From: Cristatella mucedo
Taxonomy: Eukaryota > Bryozoa > Phylactolaemata > Cristatellidae
NCBI GenBank assembly: GCA_009760855.2
Contig: WPIO01000002.1
Coordinates: 11,880,001-11,944,000 of the forward strand
Direction: 5' to 3'
DNA: 64,000 nucleotides
Part shown: in pieces, positions 1 through 8,881 of the stretch
How positions within the stretch are numbered: the first letter of the stretch is position 1
Layout of the letters: each line of letters opens with the position of its first letter
Position numbers and translations under genes: made by a program
The notes under the pieces: model-generated
What the model was told of the DNA's origin: nothing
The model's database searches: none
What the model saw: only the letters and a program-made list of their open reading frames with translations

Positions 1-210
1 TGGCGTCTGTTTTCATAAAAGAGCAAAAAATATAAATCATATATCAAATTAGATAATACTAGTTATCATTTGGGATATTATGAATCTGCAGAAGATGCAG
101 CTGTAACAAGAGATATGGCAGCAATACGTTTGCAATTAAGTTTCGCTCGATTAAATTTTACTTATTCTTTAACAGAAGATTACAAAATTGTTCGCTACAC
201 AGACTTTTAA
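1..210 (+). pseudogene. AP2-domain protein fragment (viral/homing-endonuclease type)
   Basis: The frame starting at base 1 ends at a TAA at 208-210. It reads as an AP2-type DNA-binding domain: a basic, hydrophobic strand, then YHLGYYESAEDAA, then RDMAAIRLQ and the closing ARLNF. In the AP2 family the HLGYF-T-EEAA and ARLNF blocks are the hallmark. AP2 domains outside plants and apicomplexans occur mainly in phage or giant-virus homing endonucleases, usually behind an HNH domain. The frame has an in-frame TAA at 16-18 and the window edge cuts it off, so the N-terminal part is unseen or broken. AT-rich composition matches the neighbouring viral genes. The domain call is fairly good; the whole-protein function is inferred. 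Confidence 0.55.
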
Positions 211-266
211 TTTTGACATCTCTTTTTCAACTCATCTCTTAATTTTAGTACTTCTCTATTTATTTG

Positions 267-627
267 TTATTGTGATTTACCTAGCGCAAACAGATTAGCT
301 AACAGCATTTCGCTCTCTGCTTGATAATTACAGGTCTTTTTCCCTCCAATCGTACTACTTTCTACTTTTTTTATATCTTCCTTTAACTTATCTGAATAGC
401 TAACTCCGGATACTTCTACAAGTTGTTTTCCTTGTTTCAAATAATCTAATCTGTTTTTTACCTCTGAGTTCTGCACTTTGTCACTCAAATCAATATCAAT
501 GTTTCTATCAAGTAGTTCTATCATATTTTTTATATCCACAATTGCATTCTTTAGTCTTTCACTTTGTAAACTCAAAGCACTCATTCGTTCTCCATGCGTA
601 TCCATTTTTGGAGCTTTAGCTGTATAC
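267..627 (-). pseudogene. Virus-like structural protein, C-terminal part (split by hAT insertion)
   Basis: An open reading frame on the minus strand, about 120 codons, charged and predicted helical (KMDTHGERMSALSLQSERLK, then K/E/D-rich heptad-like stretches), ending at 267. Its first codons lie in the 8-bp target duplication of the hAT element. Reading from the other half (3864 upward) through one copy of the duplication stays in frame, so this is the C-terminal part of the gene that begins near 4524. I do not recognise the family. Position and composition suggest a minor structural protein of the integrated virus. Confidence 0.5.
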
Positions 628-635
628 ATTGTTAC
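628..635 (+). repeat. Left 8-bp target-site duplication of hAT element
   Basis: ATTGTTAC here is repeated exactly at 3856-3863. An 8-bp duplication is the signature of hAT insertion. Confidence 0.9.
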
Positions 636-745
636 TAGGGCTGTACCGGATTTGATTTTTTCAAATTCGGCCGGAGCCGGATTTGCCGGATTTTTGATGA
701 CAAATACGGCCGGAGCCGGAGCCGGAGCCGGATTTGTTCATCGGA
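636..745 (+). repeat. hAT left terminal and subterminal repeats
   Basis: Terminal inverted repeat starting TAGGGCTGTACCGG, followed by several CGGCCGGAGCCGGA blocks, mirrored at 3720-3855. Confidence 0.85.
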
Positions 746-1037
746 CAAATTTTTACCATTTGTACTACCAAGTTTTTACTTGAGGATATATACTACAATA
801 AATATTTAATTAAAAAAATATTATTAATAATAAGTAGCATCATTGTCTTTTGCTGTTTGTTTATTTTTGTGTAATAGGTGTTGCTGTGGGAGACCTCAGT
901 GATAATCGTATAGCAGTGACATTTTATTAAAAAATTGAGTAAACATTTTTTACATCATAATATTGGTAATAACACAAAAAAAATGAAAAGAGACTAAAGT
1001 TCAAAATTCAAAAATACAAAAATAAGTACTGTAATTT

Positions 1038-2994
1038 TTATATATTTTTCATACATTTGTTTCTTAAATTTATTTCATCAGTTTTTGAATTATATTTGAG
1101 AAATATCAGTCGAGCTGCATTCTCTGGCAGAAGTGAACTTCGATGATCACTGAGGACTTCCCCAGCAACACTGAACAAACGTTCTGAAGGTACACTTGTT
1201 GGTGGAGCACCCAAATAAACGCGAGCTACTGTTGCCAGAGCTGGCAGTCGTTCCCTGTTCTGTCTCCACCACTGTAGTGGATCAGCCTCTCTGTTTATTA
1301 ATGGCTCTGCCAAGTATTTGTTCAGCTGACTGTCAATGTCTGGTTGTTGCTCACTGCCTGTGGTACCAGCAGTAGATTGAACAATGTCATCAAAACATTC
1401 CCAAAGTACTGATGATTGAGAAGAATTATCCAGCCGGGCTTGCTTGGCTGGAATTTCTTCATTTGTGTCAACCTGCCGCTCAGACTGATTTTTGTGGCTT
1501 CCATCTTGCACAGTTTCTATCTGCCCTGTCAATTCATTGAATGCAAGCAGAACCCTTGCTTTTGTAGCTGTCAGTGTAGCTTCTGATGAGAAGAATTTTG
1601 TTTTGAATCGTGGATCAATCATTGTCGCCACTGTATACAGGGCTTCCTGCTCGATACTGTCAAAGCGTTCATTCAATGAGTTGATTAGGGTTGACCTCAT
1701 AGTCTTTACACCTGCATCTGTGCAGTCCTTCTTCAACAGGTTCCGCAGAGCTGTTACAATAGGAATAACTAGTGATATACGTGCTGCTTCACGGCTAACT
1801 TCTCTTGTTGCCTCTTCAAACGGAGCAAGCACGGACACAGCATTTTCAGCCACGGACCACTGATGTGCAGTTGGGCAGGAAGTGCCAACGACTTCTGAAC
1901 AGTAGAGGGTTAATGCACGACGCTGTTCACATAGACGACGCAGCATGTAAAACGTTGAGTTCCATCTTGTGCTCACGTCTTGTAACAGCTGGTGGTCTGG
2001 CAAACCCAGTTCAGCCTGCAACTCCTTGAACCGACCACTCGCAGATGAAGAATGTTTAAAATGACCAACTAATTTCTTTCCGATACTTATTATGTCTGAT
2101 ACTCCCCGCTGACTGAGCAATCCGTCATGCACACATAACTGCATGGTACGTGCAAAGCACCCGAAGCTTTTTATGTTGGCATCACGAAAACATTTTGATA
2201 TGTTCGCCGCATTGTCTCGAAGTACGACATGACAGCGTCCAAAGCTAATGTTCCATTTGTCAAGCATCTGCTGAAAGGCAGTCATCAGTCCAGCAGCAGT
2301 GTGATGACCAGCAAATGGCATGCAATCCAACACAAAAACTCATGTTTTCAAACTCCTCTGTCAGCCAATGGGCAGTTAAGCCCATGAATGATTGCACAGT
2401 ATTGTCTGCTGTCCATGTATCAGTGGTAAAGGACAGAAACGGAGTAGTTGCTGGATCGAGTATTACCAACAGCTGGGTGCAAACTTCATCATTAATTTCA
2501 GGAATGACTCTCTCTGCAAAATATTTTCGTGATGGAACAGTGTAACGCCTCTCTAAAACTCCCATGAGTTCAACAAAGCCTGCCTTCTCAACAATCTGAA
2601 CCGGTTGCATATCTGTTATTATCATCTTAGCAATGGCACGGTGAATTCTCACTGATGAGCTGTTATTGATATCCCATACTTTCATGCATGCAACTTGTTC
2701 GGGAATCGTTTTCTGGATCATGACTTTGCCTATTGCACCAGGTGTAACATTCGGCAGTGCTGCAGTTTCAGCCTTCTTCTTTGCATTAGCAATTTTGGTT
2801 TGCATTTCGTTGTATTCTTTATAATGTTTTGAGCGAAGATGTGTCAGCATGGCCGAAGTTGAAAATTTTTTGGGCTCATCTGGTTTACCACGTGACAAGA
2901 TGCTTGGACACAGCAAACACTGGGATTTTGAGCTGTCACCGTCCTTTTCTCTGAAGTATTCCCAAACTGGACTGTTTTTCATTTTGTCTGTCAT
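1038..2994 (-). pseudogene. hAT transposase, ZBED-like, one frameshift
   Basis: Two overlapping minus-strand frames (2994-2260 and 2333-1038) make one transposase of about 650 residues. In order: a BED zinc finger near the N-terminus (WEYF, CLLC, HLRSKH), the first catalytic aspartate in DTWTADNTVQSF, the second in RDNAANI, a helical insertion with STRWNST, and the C-terminal hATC dimerisation region (WWRQNRERLPALA, PPTSVPSERLFSVAG, LLPENAARL). The frames cross at about 2333-2340, in a run of five A on the + strand, consistent with a one-base slip. All else looks intact. It would cut and paste its own element in the nucleus. Whether the slip is real or a sequencing error cannot be told here. 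Confidence 0.9.
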
Positions 2995-3719
2995 CTAGTT
3001 AAAAATAAAACACAATTAAAAGACTTTTGGATTTATTTATAAGGCCGCCCTTTACGCGTATAGCCAGCAATTTATGCGCACTGCACGCACACACACGCAT
3101 TCTCCACGGCAGTCACACTGACCTGGTCCTATGTACAGAATTCAAATACGTGAATGCAGCCCCGTTTTAGGTTACGTACTTCAGCGGGGCGCGATTAACT
3201 GCCAAAAGCTGTCGCGGCACACCAGACCAACCAAAATGTGTTCAGTGACTTCTGTAGTGACGCGGTCTGGCGCTAGCAACACTGCGCACTACGCAAAACT
3301 CAAATTTCGGAAAAAAGCGCAAAAGATATACAGTGCTAGTGGTGTTGTTACCTGCACGGATTTGCAAGTTGTCTCGCCTTGGCTGCAGAGTGACTGCTAT
3401 TGCAATGAAGGTATACCGTGAAGAAGTTCCGCACGCTTCCGCCAAGTGCGGCTTCGTGAGACCAAATGCACTGCGAACGAATCTATGGTGCGGCCTGACC
3501 GACGACGGGCTGCCGCTCGCAGCGTTCCGCTCTGACGTCTGAGAATCTAACCGCGCTCGGAAACGTTCCGCCGCGAGCCGAGGTCAAAACCATGTCGTTA
3601 CGACCTGACGTCGGAGTGCTCAATCAGCGTCTGAACGTCCTCTCGGCCTCCCCACCCTCTCCCGACGCAGAGCGCAGGGACGTCGGGCCAGCTCCTTCCT
3701 CTTATAAATGGAACGAGTA
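2995..3719. other. hAT 5' untranslated/promoter side
   Basis: About 0.7 kb upstream of the transposase start and inside the transposon. It is GC-rich with many CpGs at 3400-3700. No convincing gene; the short frames here have no recognisable domain. Confidence 0.5.
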
Positions 3720-3855
3720 ATATATTCAACCAAAATTCGAAAAATCCGGCCAAATCCGGCCAAGTTTTGGCCGGAGCCGGAGCCGGATTTGTAAATTGGC
3801 CGAAATTCGGCCGGAGCCGGAGCCGGAGCCGGAGCCGAATTCCGGTACAGCCCTA
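3720..3855 (-). repeat. hAT right terminal and subterminal repeats
   Basis: GGAGCC-rich subterminal array ending in GGTACAGCCCTA, the inverted copy of the left terminus. Confidence 0.85.
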
Positions 3856-3863
3856 ATTGTTAC
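3856..3863 (+). repeat. Right 8-bp target-site duplication of hAT element
   Basis: ATTGTTAC, identical to 628-635. Confidence 0.9.
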
Positions 3864-4524
3864 ATCAATAATTTTCTTAATAAATCCTGCTACTGATACT
3901 GCTATTGAAACACCTAAACCAACACCTCCAATGATAGAAGCTATACTCGCTATGAGTGCTGGAATTGCAGGCAGAAGTCCACCTGATCTTACTTCAAGAA
4001 AGTTCTTTTTCCATGCAATAGGATCTATTTGAGCAGCGTTCCAGCTCACTTTCTCTCCGAATGTCTCTGAAAGAAATTTACTAGGATCTAAGTACCAATC
4101 AGATTTAGCTCTTTCCGCTTCTAGCAAAATCTCGTTTATGTAAAAGCCAACCTCAAATGATGCTACCATTTTTGACAGTCCTTTTTTTCTGCAATTGTTT
4201 TCCAAAAGACATTGCCATATTTTCCAGAAGCAATATCATCTACGATCTCTTTTATAAACAACCCAAGATCTACAATTCCTGTTATTCCTGATAGAAATCC
4301 TCCAAGTGTTTTGTAGCAGTTCCAATTACTTACAAGGACTGCAAAACTTTTGGAACCATAGTTGCAATAGTATTTGATGCTTGTAGACTCAGTTTCATTG
4401 CAATCTTAGGAGCAACTTTTATAATTGCTTTTGATCCAAGTTCTGTTGCTGTTGTCGTTCCTGATAATACTTCTTTAGTTGTATCTAAACCAGATTTCAG
4501 ATCACCGCCTTTTATTTTCTTCAT
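3864..4524 (-). pseudogene. Virus-like membrane-active structural protein, N-terminal part
   Basis: Minus-strand frames 4524-4330 (starts MKKIKGGDLKSG) and 4205-3864 appear to belong to one gene broken by frameshifts between about 4205 and 4330. The second part contains a long Gly/Ala/Ile-rich hydrophobic stretch (LIASIASIIGGVGLGVSI) followed by Lys-Lys. Such hydrophobic segments are typical of minor capsid or membrane-lytic proteins of small DNA viruses (the pVI/VP2 class); that family assignment is inference. The hAT element interrupts the gene directly downstream. Its start lies 10 bp from the start of the divergent + strand gene at 4535. Confidence 0.45.
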
Positions 4525-4534
4525 ATATATAAGA
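4525..4534. promoter_or_regulatory. 10-bp bidirectional viral promoter
   Basis: ATATATAAGA is the entire gap between the ATG of the minus gene (4524) and the ATG of the plus gene (4535). It resembles the TATAG-like boxes in front of the other viral ORFs. Confidence 0.55.
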
Positions 4535-5389
4535 ATGGAAAATTTTACAAAAATTAATGGTCATATTTTTAGTGATCTTTATTCTAATGGAAATAGCATT
4601 ACAAATCTTGGTTTTCCAGTAAATGATGGAGACGCAATAAGATTAGATTATGCTCTCAGTTCAAACTTCTTTAATACTGTCGCAACTAATGTTTCAGGAG
4701 AAATAGCTTCTGTTTCTAACTTATCTGATTTACTTCCAAAGAATAGTGCAAAAATGCTATCCCAGTTGAACTGTAAAAATGTTAAAGGAATATCTGGAAG
4801 ATCTGCTGATGGAACTGTCTATCAAGATTCTAGGCCTTGCAAAGTAATAAACTATGGTTTACTGAAAAGTATGTCTCAAGTTTTCAATGGCTACTCTAAT
4901 AGTACTCTTGATCTAGGATTAAACAGAATTACCTCTTTGAAAAATTCAGATGTAACAAAGCAATCTGTTGATTCTTATAAATGTTCTACTTTGTATTTAA
5001 GGCTTTCTGTTTTTACAAGTGCTTCAACTATTGCTCCGTTAAACATATTTAATATTAATGTGAATGGAACTGGAACAGAAAGTTCTACATTAAAAACAAC
5101 TCCTGCTGATATGACAGTTTTTAATCAGCTAGGAAATATAATCGGCTATGCAACACCTTATAAAACTTTTGTTGCTGGACCAGTAACAAACTTTCAAACA
5201 GTATCCAATATTTTATGGTGTTCTAATACTACTGGAGTGTTTTTAGAGTTAACTAGTGATAACACTTATGGTGTATCAGGCACTCTCCTTTTAGTTATTA
5301 ATATCGATGGATCATGCACTTATATGATTAATAATCCTACAGTTGCTAGTAATGTTACATATATTGATTTTATTATTACTATTGTATAG
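4535..5389 (+). CDS. Virion fibre/tail-fibre-like protein 1
   Basis: 284 codons, start directly behind TATATATAAGA, stop TAG at 5387-5389. The N-terminal part holds a beta-strand repeat of phage tail-fibre type (ITNLGFPVNDGDAIRLDY, compare NRITSLKNSDV). The rest is Ser/Thr/Asn-rich and probably a beta-structured head domain, ending in a hydrophobic strand pattern. Fibre proteins of this style trimerise and project from virions or phage tails. It is the only long intact frame in the viral block and heads a run of three related genes with overlapping or one-base junctions. The function is inferred from repeat pattern, not from a recognised family member. Confidence 0.55.
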   Translation: MENFTKINGHIFSDLYSNGNSITNLGFPVNDGDAIRLDYALSSNFFNTVATNVSGEIASVSNLSDLLPKNSAKMLSQLNCKNVKGISGRSADGTVYQDSRPCKVINYGLLKSMSQVFNGYSNSTLDLGLNRITSLKNSDVTKQSVDSYKCSTLYLRLSVFTSASTIAPLNIFNINVNGTGTESSTLKTTPADMTVFNQLGNIIGYATPYKTFVAGPVTNFQTVSNILWCSNTTGVFLELTSDNTYGVSGTLLLVINIDGSCTYMINNPTVASNVTYIDFIITIV

Positions 5390-5390
5390 A
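5377..5390 (+). promoter_or_regulatory. TATAG-like box before fibre gene 2
   Basis: TATTGTATAGA directly abuts the ATG at 5391 and overlaps the stop codon of the preceding gene. Confidence 0.4.
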
Positions 5391-6248
5391 ATGTTGCTTG
5401 GTTATCGTAGAAAAGGATCTAGTCAAAAAAATTATATTCGTAAGACTGGAGATATTATGAGTGGATCTTTAAATATGAATCAGAATCTAATACAAAATTT
5501 TGGAGATCCTGTTGATTCTACAGATGCTGTAAATAGAAAGTATATGGATGCAAACTTTGTTACAAAAATATCTAGAGGAACAACTGCTGACGGCGATCTG
5601 GATATGAATAATCATAGAGTGATAGATCTTGCCAATCCTGTTAGACCGAGTGATGCTGCTACAAAAGATTATGCTGATACAAAACTATCAAAAACTGGTG
5701 GGTATATTGGAAATCTATTTGTAGGAGGATCATTAAATATTGTTAATCGCGAATTAAGTAACATTGCATCTGTTGCATATATGGATGCTAATTTTGTAAA
5801 AGGTGGAACATTATTAAATATGCCTTTGAATATGAATAACAATCCAATAATTATATTGAACGATCCTGTAAATCCAAATGATGGCGTAAATCTTGGTTAT
5901 CGGCGATAATCACGTGGAAATGCTACAATTGTAAATTTTAAAAGAACTATGGACGGTTCACTAACTACTCAAATATATGACAAAACAGTTAATGGAAGAT
6001 GGATTACTAATATTATTAACATTACAATTCCATGAGGACTATTTGTTATTGGAGTAACGTATGAAGTTGCTGGAATAACAAAAGTACTTACGCCACCACC
6101 ATCAACACTAACAGCACAGAGTGATCAGTTATATGGTAGTTATATATTAGATGCTAGCTAAAAAATAGTTGCTACCTCTACTTTTATATCAGGATCAGGT
6201 TTGTTAGATATAGAAATAAATGTTAATGTTTATATAGCAATATTATAA
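5391..6248 (+). pseudogene. Virion fibre-like protein 2, with three in-frame stops
   Basis: The frame from ATG 5391 continues to a stop at 6246-6248 but is broken by a TAA (5907-5909), a TGA near 6033 and a TAA near 6160. The N-terminal two thirds are three or four copies of a phage-fibre repeat: GDIMSGSLNMNQNLIQNFGD, DGDLDMNNHRVIDL, PSDAATKDYADTK, PLNMNNNPIIILNDP. That pattern (G-L-M-N-I-x-N-L...P...DAA.K.Y.D) is the collar-type repeat of tail fibres. After the repeats comes a beta-rich head with similarity in layout to fibre protein 1. Its last stop overlaps the next ATG (TAATG). Confidence 0.6.
6228..6247 (+). promoter_or_regulatory. TATAG-like box before fibre gene 3
   Basis: TTTATATAG followed by CAATATTATA and ATG at 6248. 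Confidence 0.4.
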
Positions 6249-6925
6249 TGTTAAGCAGAAAAGATTTACAAATGATTGGAACATTAGATATGAATGAAAA
6301 TAGAATAGCAAATCTTGGAATCAATATAGACTCGTTAGAAGCTGTTGGAAAATCATTCGCTGATAACACTTATTTCAGAAAAGATTCAGACCAGTTTATA
6401 AGAGGAGACATATCTGCAAACTCAAAAAAATATGTTAATGTAGCAAATCTAATTAATAGAAATGATATTGCAACAAAAGAGTACACTGATACAAAGGCAG
6501 ATTCTAGAGCCGATTTAACAATACCTGGTAATTTTGTAGTAAACACAATATATATTCATGGTGAAACAAATGTTGGAATAAAAAAATTATGCTAATAAAA
6601 CATACCTACAACGTGATACTTTTCGCTTTTCCTGGTTCTTTGTCTTTTACAAAAAAAAAATTTAGGAACTTATGATGCTTCATCAAATTATCGACAATAT
6701 CTACCAGATGGTAATAGCGCCTATTTAGCTAGATTATCTGATATACAAGAAAAATCACCAATAGATTTCATGAAATTAACATTGAGAGTAAAAGATATTT
6801 ATGAGAGGGCTCCTATGGTAGCAGATGTTGAAACTACTCCTATGACGATAAGCACTTTTAAAGGCGAATATATACACTTATATATTTTAGAAAAACAAAT
6901 AAGTGAAAAATCAATTACATTATAG
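6248..6925 (+). pseudogene. Virion fibre-like protein 3, frameshifted
   Basis: The first 115 codons (to 6595) again carry fibre repeats (GTLDMNENRIANLGIN, NDIATKEYTDTKA). After a frameshift near 6590-6670 an open frame resumes to TAG at 6923-6925 with a plausible head region (SAYLARLSDIQEK, APMVADVETTPM). Three tandem paralogues of one fibre module suggest gene duplication within the viral genome. Broken, so non-functional here. Confidence 0.5.
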
Positions 6926-7330
6926 GATGTAAACCTGACTAGAGTAAAGTATCTTGATGTTTAAATACAATTTAATATAGGATTTAATAATATGGGGGTT
7001 TTAGCTATACATTACTTTCATAAGTTATATTCACCAAATTTCTTTGTTTCTAATTTTTTAATATTAGCAATTATGGAGTTGAAAATAATTATATGTTTTT
7101 TTTAAGTGATTATATAACACATTTTGATGTTTATTCTAATGATATTATCATAACTATCAATTTTCCTGTTCTAGGTTATAATAATCTAATTACTCCAAGA
7201 TCTTCAGATGTTATTGAAATTAATTTAGCTAATTTTTTTATATTGGGAGAGCCAAACATAATTACTACAAATAGTTAAACTCTAAACTTTCTTTAATAAA
7301 CTCTGTTGGTATACATTATTTTCTTGTTAA
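6926..7330 (+). other. AT-rich viral remnant with short frame
   Basis: Contains a 61-codon frame at 7093-7278 (hydrophobic beta-strand-like, ITINFPVLGYNNLI) that may be the tail of another structural gene. No recognisable domain. Confidence 0.25.
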
Positions 7331-7344
7331 TTGTTTTGTTAATT

Positions 7345-7638
7345 CTATTCTTTAGAGTATGCTTCTGATTTAAGACTATTTATTTTATCCATTTTCAAAT
7401 CTTTAAGAAACTCTGAAAAGACTGATCCATCTCTTACTTTTGTAAATATATATGCCATTTCTTTTTCTGAATGATCTACTCTTAAAGCTTTGTATTCTAA
7501 AACTAATTTTAATGCTTCTAATAGTTTACTTCTGATATCTTCAATTCTTCCCATTGGATATGAGCAAATTTTTATATTCGTAAATTGCTGTCCTTGTGCT
7601 ACTGTTAGACAATCTTTACTTCTAGTTTCTACATTCAT
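7345..7638 (-). CDS. Small hypothetical viral protein, 97 aa
   Basis: Intact minus-strand frame whose ATG (7638) is preceded two bases upstream by TATTTATATAG. Lysine/glutamate-rich with a helical centre (LLEALKLVLEYKALRVDH). First of a compact series of minus-strand ORFs running 8.9 to 7.3 kb downstream of polB. No family recognised. Confidence 0.5.
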   Translation of the reverse strand: MNVETRSKDCLTVAQGQQFTNIKICSYPMGRIEDIRSKLLEALKLVLEYKALRVDHSEKEMAYIFTKVRDGSVFSEFLKDLKMDKINSLKSEAYSKE

Positions 7639-7640
7639 TT

Positions 7641-7650
7641 CTATATAAAT
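7641..7650 (-). promoter_or_regulatory. TATAG-like box
   Basis: Gene-strand ATTTATATAG, two bases before the ATG at 7638. Confidence 0.45.
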
Positions 7651-7657
7651 AAGTTAA

Positions 7658-7933
7658 TTATAAAGTTGTTGTAGGATCAGCTAAGGCAGCGAGTGTTGCC
7701 TTTAGTCTAGCACTAGTTCCATCAGATATATCAGGTAGAATTGCATAGCATTCATCCTTAACAATTCCAGAGATATCTGGTTTAATTCCTGCAACGCTTG
7801 ATATAACTGTTGAAAGTGTTGGTAGCTGACTAGCAATCCATTTAGTATAACTTGAGATTTCTCCAGATGTATCAAGAAGAGTATCAACTTTTGATCTAAC
7901 TGTTGCTTCAAGGTCAGTTGTTATATTTGCCAT
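7658..7933 (-). CDS. Small hypothetical viral protein, 91 aa
   Basis: Intact frame, 18 bp after the stop of the 7952-8140 ORF and without its own TATAG box, so probably co-transcribed with it. It is rich in Thr, Ala, Asp and Ile (LEATVRSKVDTLLDTSGEIS) with amphipathic helices. No cysteine motif or membrane segment. Unrecognised. Confidence 0.45.
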   Translation of the reverse strand: MANITTDLEATVRSKVDTLLDTSGEISSYTKWIASQLPTLSTVISSVAGIKPDISGIVKDECYAILPDISDGTSARLKATLAALADPTTTL

Positions 7934-7951
7934 TCCAGAATTGATTACCTT

Positions 7952-8140
7952 TTATGCTTCAATATCGCACTCATCAGTATAAAACTTTTTAACAGATGTA
8001 TCTGTCATAGTTGAGATATCTGAGTCGAGTGTTTGTTGATCATAAGCAGTCATTCTAGACTTTACAAGGTAATCAACATATGCTTTAAGCAGAGTTGCAG
8101 ATGTGGCAAGATTTGGGTCAGATACTTCAGTTGTCGACAT
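7952..8140 (-). CDS. Small hypothetical viral protein, 62 aa
   Basis: Frame with ATG at 8140, two bases behind TATAATAGTATAG. Acidic, helical. Its composition (Ser/Thr/Asp, LLKAYVDYLVKSRM) resembles the downstream 91-aa protein, so both could once have been one longer protein separated by the stop at 7952-7954. Confidence 0.45.
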   Translation of the reverse strand: MSTTEVSDPNLATSATLLKAYVDYLVKSRMTAYDQQTLDSDISTMTDTSVKKFYTDECDIEA

Positions 8141-8142
8141 TT

Positions 8143-8158
8143 CCTATACTATTATAAA
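8143..8158 (-). promoter_or_regulatory. TATAG-like box
   Basis: Gene-strand TTTATAATAGTATAG just before the ATG at 8140. Confidence 0.45.
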
Positions 8159-8172
8159 AAAAATATACAAAA

Positions 8173-8448
8173 TTAATTAATCTGAACACCCTGTTTAGTT
8201 TTTGGATTTTTGGATTTCTTTTCTGCTTCTATCAACATTTCATTTATTTTACTTCTACATTCCATTAGTTTATCACGTGTATCACAAATCTCAACTAGAA
8301 CACTAATATGCGAGCTATCTAAATCTGGAATAAGCTTATCAAGTGAATGCTTGACAATTCTTTGATCTACTTTCTTTAATTTTTGTAAACAAATTTTAAG
8401 AGCCACATCTCTTGACTGTTCACAACTAAGAATTCTTGAAACATCCAT
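8173..8448 (-). CDS. Small hypothetical viral protein, 91 aa
   Basis: Intact frame, ATG one base behind TATTTATATAG. Contains two leucine-rich amphipathic helices (VDQRIVKHSLDKLIPDL) and a lysine-rich C-terminus (EAEKKSKNPKTKQG). It could be a small DNA-binding or core protein; nothing specific supports that. Confidence 0.45.
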   Translation of the reverse strand: MDVSRILSCEQSRDVALKICLQKLKKVDQRIVKHSLDKLIPDLDSSHISVLVEICDTRDKLMECRSKINEMLIEAEKKSKNPKTKQGVQIN

Positions 8449-8449
8449 T

Positions 8450-8461
8450 CTATATAAATAT
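8450..8461 (-). promoter_or_regulatory. TATAG-like box
   Basis: Gene-strand TATTTATATAGA directly abuts the ATG at 8448. Confidence 0.45.
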
Positions 8462-8468
8462 AAATTTG

Positions 8469-8689
8469 TTATAGTTCATCTTCTTCATTTACGTAATCTA
8501 CTTTTTCCTCAAAATTAAATGCTTGTTCATAGCCTTCATTAGGATCGTATTCACCTTCATCACTACTATCTGAATATTCTGACTCATCTTCTGGATTGTA
8601 ATCAGGATCATTACTATCAGACTCGTATTCAGTTCCTTCAATTTGTTCAGTTTGTTCAACTTTTTCGTTTTCAATTTCAACTTTTCCAT
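8469..8689 (-). pseudogene. Acidic viral protein, frameshifted after the start
   Basis: The coding frame here is not the one following ATG 8689. It is the frame one base away, open from just behind that ATG to TAA at 8469-8471. It reads as a strongly acidic low-complexity protein of about 72 residues (EYESDSNDPDYNPEDE, SDSSDEGEYDPNEGYE). A one-base gain in the AAAA run right after ATGG explains the shift. The ATG has the usual TTATTATTATAGAA leader. Such acidic peptides often act as histone- or nucleic-acid-mimicking or chaperone-like proteins, but no function can be assigned. Confidence 0.5.
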
Positions 8690-8713
8690 TTCTATAATAA
8701 TAAATTTTATTGT

Positions 8714-8881
8714 TTAATATAAATTTATTCCTGCCATCTCAAAAATTAACTCTTCTTCTGCTCTGTCATACTCCATTTCTATTTGTAATTCATATAACTC
8801 TTTTGTTGTTTCTCGAATATCATGTCCGACTTCTACTTTTGCTTCAGGTTCAATGATTTCTTCACTCTTTCGTTTTGGCAT
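8714..8881 (-). CDS. Tiny viral ORF, 55 aa, overlapping polB end
   Basis: ATG at 8881 directly behind TATTAATATAG; stop TAA at 8714-8716. Starts MPKRKSEEI, then a Glu-rich helix (TTKELYELQIEMEYDRAEEE). The first 20 bases overlap the last codons of polB in another frame, which shows how compact the viral genome was. The coding potential is supported by the promoter-like box and clean frame only. Confidence 0.45.
   Translation of the reverse strand: MPKRKSEEIIEPEAKVEVGHDIRETTKELYELQIEMEYDRAEEELIFEMAGINLY

Larger units (their letters stand above)
636..3855 (-). mobile_element. Near-intact autonomous hAT DNA transposon
   Basis: The element begins TAGGGCTGTACCGGA and ends with the reverse complement (TCCGGTACAGCCCTA). 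Both ends carry subterminal GGAGCC/CCGGAGCCGG repeats that typically bind hAT transposase. It is 3,220 bp, flanked by a perfect 8-bp duplication, and encodes one transposase on the minus strand. Its GC-richer 3.0-3.7 kb promoter side differs sharply from the AT-rich viral DNA around it. Perfect duplications and a single coding lesion suggest a young insertion. Confidence 0.92.

Noticed and set aside
652-740. CRISPR-like short repeats (GGAGCC units)
   Set aside because: They are hAT subterminal repeats without spacers; no CRISPR array occurs in this eukaryotic DNA.
7702-7911. 69-codon minus frame overlapping 7658-7933
   Set aside because: Shadow of the 91-aa ORF in another frame, without promoter-like box.
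8498-8689. 63-codon Lys/Ile-rich frame
   Set aside because: Out-of-frame shadow of the acidic protein described at 8469-8689.
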